64,000 nt of DNA from Diplonema papillatum (GCA_030068145.1 JAPJBO010000095.1:1-64000); one strand, 5' to 3'; positions 30,837-42,689 are shown, counted from the stretch's first letter. The notes: a model not told the origin generated them from the letters alone. Numbers and translations: made by a program.

Positions 30837-31350
30837 GCTGCTTGCTGGTGCTGACTTGCTGGTGCTGACTTGCTGGTGCTGACTTGCTGGTGCTGACTTG
30901 CTGGTGCTGACTTGCTGGTGCTGACTTGCTGGTGCTGACTTGCTGGTGCTGACTTGCTGGTGCTGACTTGCTGGTGCTGACTTGCTGGTGCTGACTTGCT
31001 GGTGCTGACTTGCTGGTGCTGACTTGCTGGTGCTGACTTGCTGGTGCTGACTTGCTGGCTGCTGACTTGCTGGCTGCTGACTTGCTGGCTGCTGACTTGC
31101 TGGCTGCTGACTTGCTGGTGCTGACTTGCTGGTGCTGACTTGCTGGTGCTGACTTGCTGGTGCTGACTTGCTGGTGCTGACTTGCTGGTGCTGACTTGCT
31201 GGTGCTGACTTGCTGGTGCTGACTTGCTGGTGCTGACTTGCTGGTGCTGACTTGCTGGTGCTGACTTGCTGGTGCTGACTTGCTGGTGCTGACTTGCTGG
31301 TGCTGACTTGCTGGTGCTGACTTGCTGGTGCTGACTTGCTGGTGCTGACT
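30837..31350 (+). repeat. 15-bp minisatellite ttgctggtgctgact
   Basis: About 34 nearly perfect copies, with a block of four variant units carrying ttgctggctgctgac at about 31060-31108. The minus frames read as QHQQVST and SAPAS repeats. A degenerate margin with tgctgcctg units reaches 31450. Confidence 0.95.
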
Positions 31351-31479
31351 TCCTGGGTGCTGGCCTGGGTGTCTCCTGGTACTGCCTGGTGCTGCCTGCC
31401 GTTGGTGCTGCCTGCCGTTGGTGCTGCCTGCTGGTGCTGCCTGGTGCTCATAATATTTTTTCCAAAACTTGAAAATTCG

Positions 31480-31975
31480 AAAAATATACCCAAGTATCAA
31501 AGTCCCCGTGCCAAAGATTGTTGCTATGTGTGTGCTTTGTCTGTCTCTAATCTGCCCAAAACTTCCACCGATTAGGGATCATCAGAACTATGAACACGCA
31601 GACCTCGAAAGGTTTGCTTCCTCCTGTTTCGTTTCCACTGCGGTTAGCCACATACAATGTCGTGAGACAAAGTTTTTTCGGCCAGTTGCGAGGAACTGCC
31701 TGCAGGAGTTGCTCAAAGCATGAACGTCAAGGACGCTCAACAAAGCCTATGGAGGGGCTCGCATCTGATCCAAAATGCTGGCATAGTGGCACGGGTTGAT
31801 CTTGCTGACTGGCTCGACAGGTACTCCCGCGTTGCAAAGTGCAGCTTCCTTTCAACCCTTCAAAGATAGGACAAAGCACGCACACAAGAGACAACCAATG
31901 GCCATTTTCCCCTCCCATCCTTCCTCCCAAGGTTTTGGGTTCCTGGTTTGGTTCTGCTGATGCTGTGATTGTTAC
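31480..31975 (+). repeat. Duplicate of 10685-11160
   Basis: Shares gattgttgctatg, cttccaccgatta, acctcgaaaggtttgcttc and tatggaggggctcgc with the earlier block, at about 95 percent by eye. Both copies run into CTG-type arrays on their right side, at 11138 and 31985. Confidence 0.8.
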
Positions 31976-31984
31976 TTCTGCTAA

Positions 31985-32130
31985 AGCTGTGCTGCTTCTG
32001 CTGCTACTTCTGCTGCTGCTGCTGCTGCTGCTTCTGCTGCTTCTGCTGCTTCTGCTGCTTCTGCTGCTTCTGCTGCTTCTGCTCCTGCTCCCTGCTGGTG
32101 CTTCAGTCTTGCTGATGTTGCTGCTGCTGC
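31985..32130 (+). repeat. 9-bp CTG-type microsatellite
   Basis: About 13 copies of ttctgctgc plus flanking ctg runs. Plus frames read as poly-Leu and minus frames as EAA/SRS repeats. Confidence 0.9.
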
Positions 32131-32399
32131 AAAAAAGGTGAATGAGTGAAAGTCCCATGTGCTGACAACGGTGGCTACCTGTTTTTGGGCCAAAAGGGGC
32201 CTGCCATGCCAGAACTGGGACATCTTTTTATTTCTTTACAATAAGCTCCTCTTGTTCCTGTGTTTGGTTTTGCTGCCTTGCCACTCTTGCTCCTGCTGCT
32301 GTTGCTGATTTCCCTGAAGCTGCGACAATCCCGCCAACAACACAGTAACTGTTTACTTCCTACTGATTTGCTGCTCACTGCTGTTTGTGCTGGTGCTGC

Positions 32400-32870
32400 T
32401 CTTGCTCCTGCTTCTCTTGTTGCCTTTCATCGAAGCTGTGAAACTCTCTCAAAACCAAACACTGCAGTAAACGACCTTCCCCCCCTTCGAAATGGAAAGG
32501 CTTGCATTTATCGCTTCGTTCTCTGTGTTTTGATTACCTGTTTAGGTTTCTTTGAACTGAAAGTTGCTGTCTGCCTTGCTGCTGCCTTGCTCCTGCTCTT
32601 GCTGCTGTTCTTGCTGCTACTCTTGCTCCTGCTGCTCCTGCTGCTCTGCTGCCTTTCTCCGAAGCTGTGGAATTCTCGGAAAACCAAACACTGCAGTCAA
32701 CGACCTTCCCCACTTCGAAATGGAAAGGCTTGCAAAGACTGATGTTCATTGCAAGCTTCGATTTCCACCTTAAGCGCTTCAAACAAACTTCGTCTGTGTT
32801 TTGATTTTCTGTTTATGTTTCTTTAAATTGAAAGCTCCTATTCTGTCTGCTGCCTTCTGTTGGTGCTCTT
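32400..32870 (+). repeat. Diverged tandem duplication of about 230 bp
   Basis: The phrases aaaaccaaacactgcagt, cttcgaaatggaaaggcttg and tctgtgttttgatt occur at 32449-32535 and again at 32679-32810. Between and after them lie short CTG/CTC tracts. Confidence 0.75.
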
Positions 32871-33735
32871 CCTGCTGCTGCCTTACCGCTGCTCCCTTGC
32901 TGCTGCTGCCTTGCCGCTGCTGCCTTGCCGCTGCTGCCTTGCTGCTGCTGCTGCTTGTTTGCCCCTGCTGCCTTGCTGCTGCTGCCTTGCCGCTGTTGCC
33001 TTGCCGCTCCTGTCTTCTTGCTGCTGCTGCCTTGCTGATGCTGCCTTGCTACTGCTGCTTTGCTTTGCTGCTGTCTTGCTTCTGCCGCTGCCTTGCCGCT
33101 GTTGCCTTGCCGCTGCTGCCTTGTTGCTGCTGTCTTGCTTCTGCTCCTGCCTTGCTGGTGCTGCCTTGCCGCTGCTGCCTTGCTGATGCTGCCTTGCCGC
33201 TGCTGTCTTGCTTCTGCTGCTGCCTTGCCGTTGCTGCCTTACCGCGGCTGCCTTGCGGATGCCGCCTTGCCGCTGCTATCGTGCCGCTGCCGCCTTGCCA
33301 CTGTTGTCTTGCTTCTGCTGCTGCCTTGCCGCTGCTGCCTTGTTGCTGGTGGCTTGCTTCTGCTGCAGCCTTGCTGGTGCTGCCTTGCTGATGCCGCCTT
33401 GCTGCTGCCATCGCGATGCTGCCGCCTTGCCGCTGTTGCCTTGCTGCAACTGCCTTGCTGCTGCTGCCTTGCTGCGGCTGCCTTGCTGCGGCTGCTGCCT
33501 TGCTGCGGCTGCTGCCTTGCTGCGGCTGCCTTGCTGCGGCTGCTGCCTTGCTGCTGCTGCCTTGCCTTGCTGCGGCTGCTGCCTTGCTGCGGCTGCCTTC
33601 CTGCTGCTGTCTTGCTTCTACTGCTGCTGCCTTGCTGCTGCTGCCTTGCTGCTGCTGCCTTCCTGCTGCTGTCTTGCTTCTACTGCTGCCTGCCTTGCTG
33701 CTGCTGCCTTGCTGCTGCTGCTGCTTTCTTGCCGA
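32860..33735 (+). repeat. 14-bp CTG-type minisatellite
   Basis: About 60 copies of ttgccgctgctgcc with variants. The 14-bp period rotates the reading frame, so every plus frame yields the same 14-residue LPLLPCRCCLAAAA-like pattern. Long open frames here are therefore an artefact of the repeat. Confidence 0.95.
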
Positions 33736-33743
33736 CCGATTTT

Positions 33744-34452
33744 ACGCCTGGGAAGAGTAGGTGCGCAGCTCGGAGGCCAGATACGAAGTTAGGGGCTTTC
33801 ACCCACAGCAAAGGAACTGCTTGCCTTGGCCGCGTTTCGAAAAACACGTTTCCAGGGGACACCACGAGGAGGTGGCAAGTCAGATTTTGTCCCCCAACCC
33901 CAAGACCACCCATTGAGAATTCCGGGGCCTTTGATGGCCAGCTTCTTGGACTTCACGACCTCTCAGGAGCACTTTGCTGAAGGAACACCGAAAACGTGAT
34001 AGGCAACTGTTGCATGTCGAAATGGGGGGGGCACGTTCTCCCGAAGTTGCGACCCTTGAAAGAACGTCGTTCGTAGGAGCTTCGAATTCCTGTGACGGTT
34101 TCGTTGGATGCATCGGTCAAAATATCAACAAAAATATGTACCCATAGCTCTGTCAGAACCTTTTCGCTGACTCGGAACTTCACATACCTTGACTGCTTCC
34201 ACACGAACTCTCGAACACCAGATTTTTCAAGCACAACTCCGACCCGAACCATCTTGTGAATTTCTTTTCTTCTTCTAGTTCCTGTTTGCGTTGTGTGTGC
34301 TGAATCCTGTTTTCTTTCGAGTCGGCCTCTTCACACAAGAGGCCGAACCTGGACAAGAAGGCCCACATCGAAGCACTAAGAATCCATCAAATGCACGAGG
34401 GGGCCCGCAGGGCCACCGAGTGCGGGTTTGCGGGTTTGCGGGTTTGCGGGGG
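33744..34452 (+). repeat. Mixed repeat block with hairpin and tttgcggg tail
   Basis: Starts with the 30.2-kb family (tttacgcctgggaagagtag), passes into a diverged 316-bp unit (cgaattcctgtgacgg, tacccatagctctgtc) and ends with the hairpin cggcctcttcacacaagaggccg. The tail has the clearest run of tttgcggg units, at about 34424-34450. Confidence 0.75.
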
Positions 34453-34455
34453 GGA

Positions 34456-36826
34456 TTTCTTGCTGTATCCTTGTGTGGCTTCCAAACTTGGAAGAACAAT
34501 GCTTCGAAAGAAACCCTCGTGTGAAGTCGAAGCTTCCACTACTAACTACTGAGACTTTCTTTGAAGGCCACAACTTCAGGGAGGTGAGCCTTTTTATTTC
34601 AATGTCGTTCATCTGAGCTTCGGATTCCTGCGAGGGCTTCTTTGAATGAATCGGTAATGAATACACAAAAACGGGTACCCGCAGCTCTCTCAGAACCTCT
34701 TCAATGACCCGCAAACTCGAATAATTTGATTAGACCCGCAAAACCACTCATTGACATCACCTGGGCTTCCCGAGGCCAGTCTCCTGCACTTGTTCTCCGC
34801 AGTTCCGACCCTCGAAAGAACATGGTTCGTCTTAGCGGTCAAGAATTGAAGAACATGAGTACCCATAGCACTGTCAGAACCTCTTGAATGACTCGCAATT
34901 CGCATGCTTTGACGGTTTCCGCAAGACGAGCTTTTCCAATCAACCAAACACACGGTCATTGTTGACCAACCAATTGGGGAAACAACATCTAAGACTGCCT
35001 GCATCGGCAGCGCGTTGAGCATGTTCCGGGTTTCCGAGGGACACCACGAGGAGGTGCAGGTCAGATTCTTGCCCCTCATGTAGTAAGGAAACACGAGATA
35101 TGAGACCTTCTCGCTTTCAAAAAGGGGGGCTTGTACTTCCGAAGTTCTGACCATCGAAATAACACTGTTCGCATGAGCATCGAATTCCTGTGGGGGTTTC
35201 TTTGGATGCATCGGTCCGAAATGGAAGAAAACGGGTACCCATAGCTCTCTCATAACCTCTTCAATGACTCACAACTCCACATACCCAGATAGTTTCCACA
35301 CGAGACCCGCAGAACCACTCATCGATAACCCTTGGGCCCCGGAGGCCAGTCTTCTTCACTTCCTGGTCTTTAGGGGCCATCTTGTTCAAGGAACGCCAAA
35401 AACGGCAATACGCGACTTTCTCCTGTTCTTGAATTCGGAGGGGCTTCTTCCCCGAAGTTCCGACCCTCGAAAGAACATCGTTCGTCTGAGCTTCGAATTC
35501 CTGTGAGGGCTTCTTTGGATGAATCGGTCAAAAATGGAAGAAAATGGGTACCCATAGCTCTCTCACAACCTCTTCAATGACTAGAAAATCCGCATGACGC
35601 TGATTGTTTCCACACGAGACCCGCAGAACCACTCATCAATAACCCCTGGGCCTCCGGAGGCCAGTCTTCTTCACTTCCTGGTCTTTAGGGGCCATCTTGT
35701 TCAAGGAACGTCAAAAACGGCAATCCGCGACCTTCTCCTGATGTCGAATTCCCCGAAGTTCCGACCTTAAAAGAATGACGTTTGTCTGAGCTAAGAATTC
35801 CTGTGAGGGCTTCTTTGGATGCATCGGTCTAAAATGGAAGAAAACGGGTACCCATAGCTTTCTCACAACTTCTTCAATGACTCGCAAATCCGCATACCCA
35901 GATTGTTTCCACACGAGACCCGCAGAACCACTCATTGATAACCCCTGGGCCTCCGGAGGCCAGTCTTCTTCACTTCCTGGACTTTAAGGGCCATCTTGTT
36001 CGAGGAACGCCAAAAACGGCAACACGCGACCTTCTCCTGATGTCGAATTCGGGGGGGCTTGTTCCCCGAAGTTCCGACCCTTCAAAGAATGACGTTTGTC
36101 TGAGCTTCGAATTCCTGTGAGGGCTTCTTTGGATGAATCGGTCAAAAACGGAAGAAAACGGGTACCCATAGCTCTCCCAAAACCTCTTCAATGACTCGCA
36201 AATCCGCATGCTTTGACGGTTTCCGCAAGAAGAGCTTTTCCAATCAACCAAACACACGGTCATTGTTGACCAACCAACTGGGGAAACAATATCAAAGACT
36301 GCCTGCGTCGGCCGCGCGTTCAGCACGTTTCCGAGGGACACCACGAGGAGGTGCAGGTCAGATTCTTGTCCCTCATGTAAAGAAACGCATGATAAGAGAC
36401 CTTCTCCCTTTCAAAAGGGGGGGGGCTTGTACTCCGAAGTTCCGACCGGCGAAAGAACACTGTTCGTATGAGCTACGAATTCCTGTGAGGGTTTCTTTGG
36501 ATGAATTGGTCAAAAATTCGAGAAAACGGGTACCCATAGCTCTCCCAGAACCTCTTCGATGACTCGCAAGTGGGCATACCTTGGTTCGTTTCGCGCAAAA
36601 CTTCAAAGACCAGCTTTTCGGATCACCAAATTCGTCCGACATTGTCGCTATACATTGTGAACTTGTTTTTTGGTACTAAAGTTTCCTGTTTTTGTTGCGT
36701 TTTTCGCTCTCTTTCGAGTCGGCCTCTTCACAAAGAGGCTGTTTCTAGAAGGAAGGCTGAAACACACTGAGAATCAATCCAATACACGAGGGGGCCCGCA
36801 GGGCAACCGAGTGCGGGTTTGCGGGT
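34456..36826 (+). repeat. Complex tandem repeat, units near 316 bp, array B
   Basis: Near-identical to 11446-13445 for long stretches, but with an additional unit (about 35570-35890) and an additional 60-bp segment at 34700. The unit marker ttcaatgactcgc or its variants occurs at 34694, 35262, 35574, 35873 and 36188. It ends with the usual hairpin, gggggcccgcagggc and one or two tail units. Confidence 0.8.
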
Positions 36827-37397
36827 CTGCGTTGTGGCCTTTGGCGCGGTCACGACGGGGCTGTGGCCTTCGCTGGCCGTTGCCTCTGCTGGCCCCGCCA
36901 CCGTGTCTGCGGGGCTTCTCATCGCGTCAATCGGGGAGCGGTCGGGGTGTTCTGGGTAAACTTCGGGGTCTCCTGTCGGTGTCTCCGGCTGCGGGTGGCG
37001 CGGGCGCGTAGCTCCCTGCGCCCCCACTCCTGGAAAGGCCGCGGCTCAGCCACAAGCCGCCACCTGTCACTCAGACTGGGGCCAACTAATTCAAAAACCC
37101 GGGGGCACATTGGTAACCATCCCGATTTTACCCCGCCTTCACGATGAGAGGGCCACAAGGGAGTCAAACTTGGCAAGGCTCACCTTGAAGGTGCCTCTTT
37201 GCACCGCCCCCCCCGTTCCTGCTGGGCAGCTTGGGGCAGGATCTTTTACGCCCGGGAAGGGTAGGTGCGCAGCTCGGACGCCAGATACGAAGTAAGGGGC
37301 TTTCACCCACAGCAAAGGTACTGCTTGCCTTGGCTGCGTTTCGAAAAACACGTTTCCAGGGGACACCGCGAGGAGGTGGCAAGTCAGATTTAGTCCC
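36827..37397. repeat. Mosaic of USP linker, SINE head and 30.2-kb repeat
   Basis: 36827-37031 matches 29134-29338 (the USP linker). 37030-37095 matches 30125-30190 (the SINE head). 37097-37397 matches 30198-30482. The first junction deletes about 790 bp relative to the 29-30 kb locus. The order and orientation are otherwise kept, so this is a copied and deleted version of that locus joined to array B. Confidence 0.8.
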
Positions 37398-37720
37398 TTC
37401 AGAAAAGTTGGGCCACATCAGGGCTTCTAAAGGCCAGTCACTTCAGAAAAGTTGGGCCACAGCAAGGCTTCTTAAGGCCAGTCCCTTCACAAAAGTTGGC
37501 CCACATCAAGGCTTCTAAAGCCACTCACTTCAGAAAAGTTGGCCCACATCATGGCTTCTAAAGGTCAGTCTGTCCAGAAAAGATGCCTCACATCAAGGCT
37601 TCCAAAGGCCAGTCCCTCTAAAAGCCCAGTCCCTCCAGAAAAGTTGGCTCACAACAAGGCTTCTAAAGGCCAGTCCCTCCAGAAAAGTTGGCCCACATCA
37701 AGGCTTCTGGCAGTCAGACC
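37398..37720 (+). repeat. 44-bp tandem repeat
   Basis: About seven copies of a unit beginning cttcagaaaagttggccc and containing ggcttctaaaggccagtc. One copy near 37600-37630 is partial. No gene. Confidence 0.9.
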
Positions 37721-39960
37721 CGGTCAAAATCACAGGATGGCTTCCAATGTTTAGGGGACCCATACAAACGAATATTCCGCCTATTATTTTTTCTGAACGA
37801 TTGAGAAATATGATGGACCGACTCCAATGGTCAATTTTCTCTTTCGGTCGGGGGTTTTTTGTAGTCGTACTCATGGGTGTCAAGCAAGAGTAATATGTGG
37901 CAAGTGCAACATAATCATGGGAGTGGACAGACACCAAAGTTTGAGGACTATGACTGACATTGGTGGCAAGAGCCTACACGAACTACTCAATGTGAAAGGA
38001 CAGCATGCATGGATGAGCTGCAAATACCAAAAAGGCAGAGCTTGCATGTCATCAGTAAGAGCAGGCAATGGTCCAGTTCCCAGTTTTCTCCATACCCTGT
38101 CTCAGAGCGAAAGCCCGGCTGATTTGCAGCAGTTGTTGTCCCGATTGTCCTCCCTTTGATACAGGTTGTGCCTTCTTCGAAGCATGAGGTGAGCACTGGT
38201 GGGTAGTCAGATTGGTCGGGAGTGTCAGGACTGATCGGATATCGTCTCACGCAGTTGCCATTTGGTTTGCTTGTGGCATTCTTGAGGAAAAACACAGAGG
38301 TCGAGGAAGTCATGATGTGCATGTTACTTACAAGCCTCAGCTGTGAGTGGAAGCTTGCATGAGAGCTGTGCTAAAAAAGTGATTAGAGCTATGTCATAAC
38401 CACGTGTGTCAGTGCCGTTTTTGAACTACAAAGTAACATTTCTGACAGTTGAACCTGGATAAAGTGCCAGAGGAAAGCCATCATTCGCCAGAGCAGGAGT
38501 CATCCTGATGGTCAACCACCGCCATCACTTGTAGATTCTTCTTCAGCTTCAGCCTCGGATTCCTCTGCAAAGATCGGTGTTTCAATCATGACAGTCTCAA
38601 AATTCTCATCAGGGACACTGATGCTGCCTTCTTCAAACTGTGTGAGTGAATTGTGGAGTTAGAGCCAAAAGCAACAGGACAAAGCATTGGGTTTATCGCC
38701 GATTTGACCCTCTGCAGATGAGGGATGTATATTCATGTCATAGAAGACAACCGAGCTGGGGATGTCACATCTAAACCAAAGAAATCGCCGAAAAAAATGA
38801 GAGAGAGAGAGAGAGACGAGTTAGAGTGCAGGGACCATCTCTCCGGGGAGTTTCCGGTCTCCTCACTTCTTTCGCACTGCTACGGCGGGCGTAAGTCGCT
38901 CCGGAGGCGCGCTGCAGGTTGCGGCTCTGCTACAGTGAGTGGCGGCACCGGAGTTGGTGCTGCAGCGGGCGCTCTGGCCGGCGGGTGAGCTCGTCTCGCG
39001 GGAGATCGCCGCCTTGTAACGCTGCGGGCCCTCTTCTTCCTCGCGACTGCGCGGCCTACGGCGGCGGCTAACACCTTGATGGGAAACTTCAGCTTCCATT
39101 GAGCGAAGGCTATAATGATGTTCGGGTTTCTGCCAGGAAGAGTTCCGGGTTGGTGTCACCGACAACCAACAGATGCTGTCTGGTGTCTTTCGACCGTGTT
39201 AGCCTTTCTTGGGTGGTAGTTCTGTCATCTGTTGGTGCTGCCTTTGACTTGGCAGGACCCGGTTTGACTTGAAGGTGCAAAATAAAAAATCGGCCCCCTT
39301 AGTTATTCCGGGTACTGCCATATGGACCACCCCCAACCCTCCCAAAGAATCACCTGCTCTCAGGCCCTGTAAGTCGAAAATCCATTCTCAAAGGGGGAAA
39401 ATGGGATGGACACTCTCATGCAGGGCTTGCGCTCTGTCTTCGGTCTCAGAGAAAATACGTGTGGTCCACATGTGGGTGCTGAAGGTTCGAGGGAAAAAAA
39501 ACCTTTCCCCCTTTGAGTGGCGGGCAAAAAAAAATAGTGTCCCTACTGGACTTGGCAACACCTGGCTTTGCGGCTTTGGCGACTTGTGGGCCTAGGCTCC
39601 CCTGCATGTGGACCAACCTGTGGCAAGTTGGAAAGAATAAATCAAAAACCACATGTGGTACCTGTGGATCCACACGTGGGAGCACATGTGGGGTTTTATT
39701 CCCCTTCACTGGGATGGCTGCAATGACGAACCTAGCTTCTTTGTATCACATGCGGAGAGAGAGAGAGAGAGAGAGAGAGTGGAGAGAAACGACAGTGAGG
39801 GTTTGGAGGATGACGCGGTGTGCGTTGGGCCCCATGAGGAAGCACCGGCCACCCTGCTAGATAAAACCTGCCTTGGAAGAGGCACCTTATTACTCGCGGG
39901 GGTAGGCACCCCTGCGAAGGCCCTCTTCTGTGTGCCTCCACACTGAACACTAGGCATTAT
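37721..39960. other. Mostly unassigned DNA with GA microsatellites
   Basis: Non-repetitive relative to the rest of the window. Features seen are (GA)n at about 38798-38817 and 39753-39779, and repeated acatgtgg-type words at 39465-39690. A minus frame at 37987-38322 has coding-like codon use but no recognised domain. Confidence 0.5.
38508..38632 (-). CDS. Possible terminal exon with acidic tail
   Basis: On the minus strand a ctcacacag acceptor is followed by FEEGSISVPDENFETVMIE, then an acidic run EESEAEAEEESTSDGGG and a stop at 38508. It may be the last exon of a gene whose earlier exons lie to the right, possibly beyond the DIRS-like element. The tubulin-ligase-like gene is on the same strand, but no link is shown. 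Confidence 0.3.
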
Positions 39961-39991
39961 TTAAAGAACACGCCCCCCCCTCAATCATCTC

Positions 39992-41625
39992 TCAGTCTCT
40001 GGTGTCAAGGTCGGCGACCATGTTCTCGCTCGGAACGAGATGAGTGGCCACGTCCACATCGTATAATCGCTCCTGCATCTCAACGATGAGGCGGTTCTCC
40101 GCGGGGTGGGGGGACGCGAGCTTCCTGTGGCGGCTCTCGGCGGTGCTGTTGTCATGGAAGACATCCAGCGTCACCCACCCTGTCGTGACGTGCCTGGCCA
40201 GCAGGACGCCCAAAATCGCCGTCACGAACTCGCGTCGCCGAATTGGCGTCGGCGGAGCCAGTCTCGCCAGTCTGTCCTTCCATCTCCAGCTTTCGCGCGC
40301 GAGGATGGTCCGTTGCTGCGGATCCAGGACGACCACCCCACCACCTTGGTCGGATGCGTCTGTCCAGACGTGTATCCGTCGCGCGGGGCGTCTGACTGTG
40401 CGGGGGGAGACGTCACCCAGCCAGCACTCGCCGGCTTTGAGCTCCGCGAGCAGCTCCTGCGGAAGCACCACGAGTGTATCCCAGTCCCGGTAGGTTACAC
40501 ACCTACCACTCACCAACCGACTCGCGCGCAGCAGCCCGGGATACGCCGCAGCAGGGCACCGCATCACGTACAGCGCCCAGCGCAGACACCCAATGCGCTG
40601 GGCCAGAGTGCGAAAAGACGTCACGCGCTGCGCCTCGTGCGCAAGACAGACATCTACCCATTCCCGCGGAATGGCGAGCGTCTTCTCGGCTAGGTCTAGC
40701 ACCAGACCGTTGAACGCGCCGACCTGCGCAGGGCCCTGCGTCTTGTCCTCTCGGATCTGGATGTTGGTCTCGGCCAGCGCGGCTCTGAGGCGCTGCTCAT
40801 CCTCGAGGACGTCGGACTTTGTCGGGCCCCCGTAGGCGATATCATCGTATATCGCCAGATTGCGGTTTCCCATGCCAGCCTGTCGGCGAACGCCCAGGGT
40901 CGTCAGCTGGGCGATCGCCGGCGCACGCGCAATGCCCGGGACGGCAATACAGAATGTACGCTTCGAGTTCATTCGCCACCGGAAGCTGGTAAAAATAACC
41001 GAGCAGGTCCAGGGTCGCGAACCACATGTGATCCAGGACGAATGTTTCTACATCGCGGAGTGAGGGGGTGATGGGCGACAGGGGTTGGGTGCGGTTGTCG
41101 AAAGGCCTGCCGCCGATCAGCAGACGGGTTTCCTCTTTGCCCTTCTTGGGGATCTTGAACACTTTCAGGGTGATCCGTGGCCTCGTGTCGACCGACCGAA
41201 TGACGCCGCTTCGCACCATCGCCGCCAGGTCGCCTTCTGTCCCGCTCGACCTTGCCGTAGTCTGCCTTCGTTGCTGACATGGTGTCGATGGGCCCGCGGG
41301 CAGTTCGGCAGCTCGGGCTTGGCGCCTTCGAGTAGATCCTCGCCACCAGCTCGGACAGCGCGATCTCCTGCGCCCGAACTCCTTCTATGTGCTCGTCGCC
41401 ATCGTGCAGCAAGCAGTCATCCAGCGCGATTTCTTTGTCGAAGTCCGCCTCACTCTGCTCGCCCATGTCGCCTTGTGTGCGACTTTCCCCCCACGACAGC
41501 AGGCGGTCTAGGTGTTTCGAAGCCCCGGGATGGCGGCTGTCCACCCAGTCTCTCAGGGGATGCGAGCCCTTCAGGTCGCACGCATACTCAGGGCAGTACG
41601 TGCTGATCCTTCTGGTGCCCTTCAT
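39992..41625 (-). pseudogene. DIRS-like reverse transcriptase-RNase H, two frameshifts
   Basis: Reads MKGTRRISTYCPEYACDLKG from an ATG at 41625 that overlaps the recombinase stop as ATGA. A shift near 41247 leads into RT motifs: VFKIPKKG, RLLIGGRPFDN and FATLDLLGYFYQLPV. A second shift near 40965 leads to FCIAVPGIARAPA and the active-site box IYDDIAYGG. RNase H follows, with HVWTDASDQGGG, RREFVTAILG, VFHDNSTA and a last Asp in MVADLDTRD. RNase H degrades the RNA strand after copying. Both shifts lie in otherwise conserved segments, so they are mutations or assembly errors rather than introns. Confidence 0.75.
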
Positions 41626-42689
41626 CTTGAGGACGCCATCAGGCCGCCGTTCAGCGGCGTGTGGAGTAGGAGCGATGCGCGGGCCGTCTTCACGCTGTCC
41701 GGGGTCAGGCAGCCCCACAGGTAGCGCTTCAGCGTGTCCCTCGACTGGTGCCGGGCCATGAGCAGGAGCTCCTCCCAGTCCGCTCCGCTCTTGGCCAAAT
41801 GCTGGAGCGCCCCGCGCTTCCAGCTGTGCTCCGCACACACCGGGAACACCCTCCTTGCCTCGCGCAGCAACTTGCGGGTGGTGGCCTCGGTGAAGCGGGC
41901 TCCGCGCTCCACCCATCTCCTCACCCTCGACGACACGGTCAGGGGAACCCGGTACGTCACCTCGGATTCCCTCATCCGAAGGTTCGCCTCCTTCGTCGTC
42001 CACCACGAAACGCGCAGGAGTCCGGGCTCCACCACAACTACGTCTTTCGGGGCCAGGGCCCGCAGGTCGGCCATCCGCAATGCGCCTGCCCACGCCAGGC
42101 AAGCCGCCGCCGTCACCTGCTCGTCGCCGCCCTCGACCAGCCGTTCGACAAGGGTGCGCTGCTGCTCCAGCGTGATGGGAGGGGCATGCGTAGGCACCTC
42201 CCTGCGCTCGAGCCTGGCCTTGACTATGGCCCTCTTCGTTGCAGAGAGCTCCGTTGCTGGCACACCAAGCCTCGCCCCCAGAACTTCCACGTACTTTCCG
42301 ACGATGGCCGTCCGCATCTCCCCGGTTCTCGGCCTGCCCCTCTGACCCAGAGCTCTCCGCGTGTACGCCGCCAGCTGCTCCCCGGTCAAGGTCCTGTCGA
42401 CCATGGCGGCGGCGAACGCCCTGATTCTCAGCGAGGGCGGCGCTGCACTGCTGACGAAAACCTTGTCAGGGAAGCCATCATCGATGTCCGCTGCGCCGTC
42501 GTCTTCGTCGACGTTCCGCGCCCTTCGAACCTCGCGATCCGGCTCGCCAATGTTGCAGCCCCTCCTCTGAGTCCTCGGAGTGTGGGGCGCAGCGTGCCGG
42601 AAACGACAGTCCGTCCTCATGCACCCTCTTGAAGTTACGGCAGGCCTCCTCGTACCGCCGGGCCCCCCCCGGGCCAAGGGTGGCCTCAA
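41622..42689 (-). CDS. Tyrosine recombinase of DIRS-like element
   Basis: A 355-residue intact frame. The catalytic set is visible: R205 in AGALRMADL, K233 in WWTTKEAN, H288 and R292 in EHSWKRGAL, H314 in MARHQSRD and the nucleophile Y323 in KRYLWG. It would join the circular cDNA to the target without target duplication. The first 75 or so residues are low complexity, so an internal start is possible. The stop overlaps the next ATG by four bases (ATGA), suggesting coupled translation. The neighbour upstream is the broken gag. Confidence 0.75.
   Translation of the reverse strand: MRPPLARGGPGGTRRPAVTSRGCMRTDCRFRHAAPHTPRTQRRGCNIGEPDREVRRARNVDEDDGAADIDDGFPDKVFVSSAAPPSLRIRAFAAAMVDRTLTGEQLAAYTRRALGQRGRPRTGEMRTAIVGKYVEVLGARLGVPATELSATKRAIVKARLERREVPTHAPPITLEQQRTLVERLVEGGDEQVTAAACLAWAGALRMADLRALAPKDVVVVEPGLLRVSWWTTKEANLRMRESEVTYRVPLTVSSRVRRWVERGARFTEATTRKLLREARRVFPVCAEHSWKRGALQHLAKSGADWEELLLMARHQSRDTLKRYLWGCLTPDSVKTARASLLLHTPLNGGLMASSR

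Noticed and set aside
32801..33980. Leu/Ala/Cys-rich membrane-like proteins
   Set aside because: The 14-bp satellite explains the sequence in all plus frames.
39269..39960. Small plus-strand genes near the GA microsatellites
   Set aside because: Short overlapping frames without domains; the (GA)n tract creates an Arg/Glu run.
40969..42102. 377-codon minus ORF as one gene
   Set aside because: Its first part is a shadow of the recombinase and its last part is out of frame with the RT motifs; only the middle (from 41625) is used.
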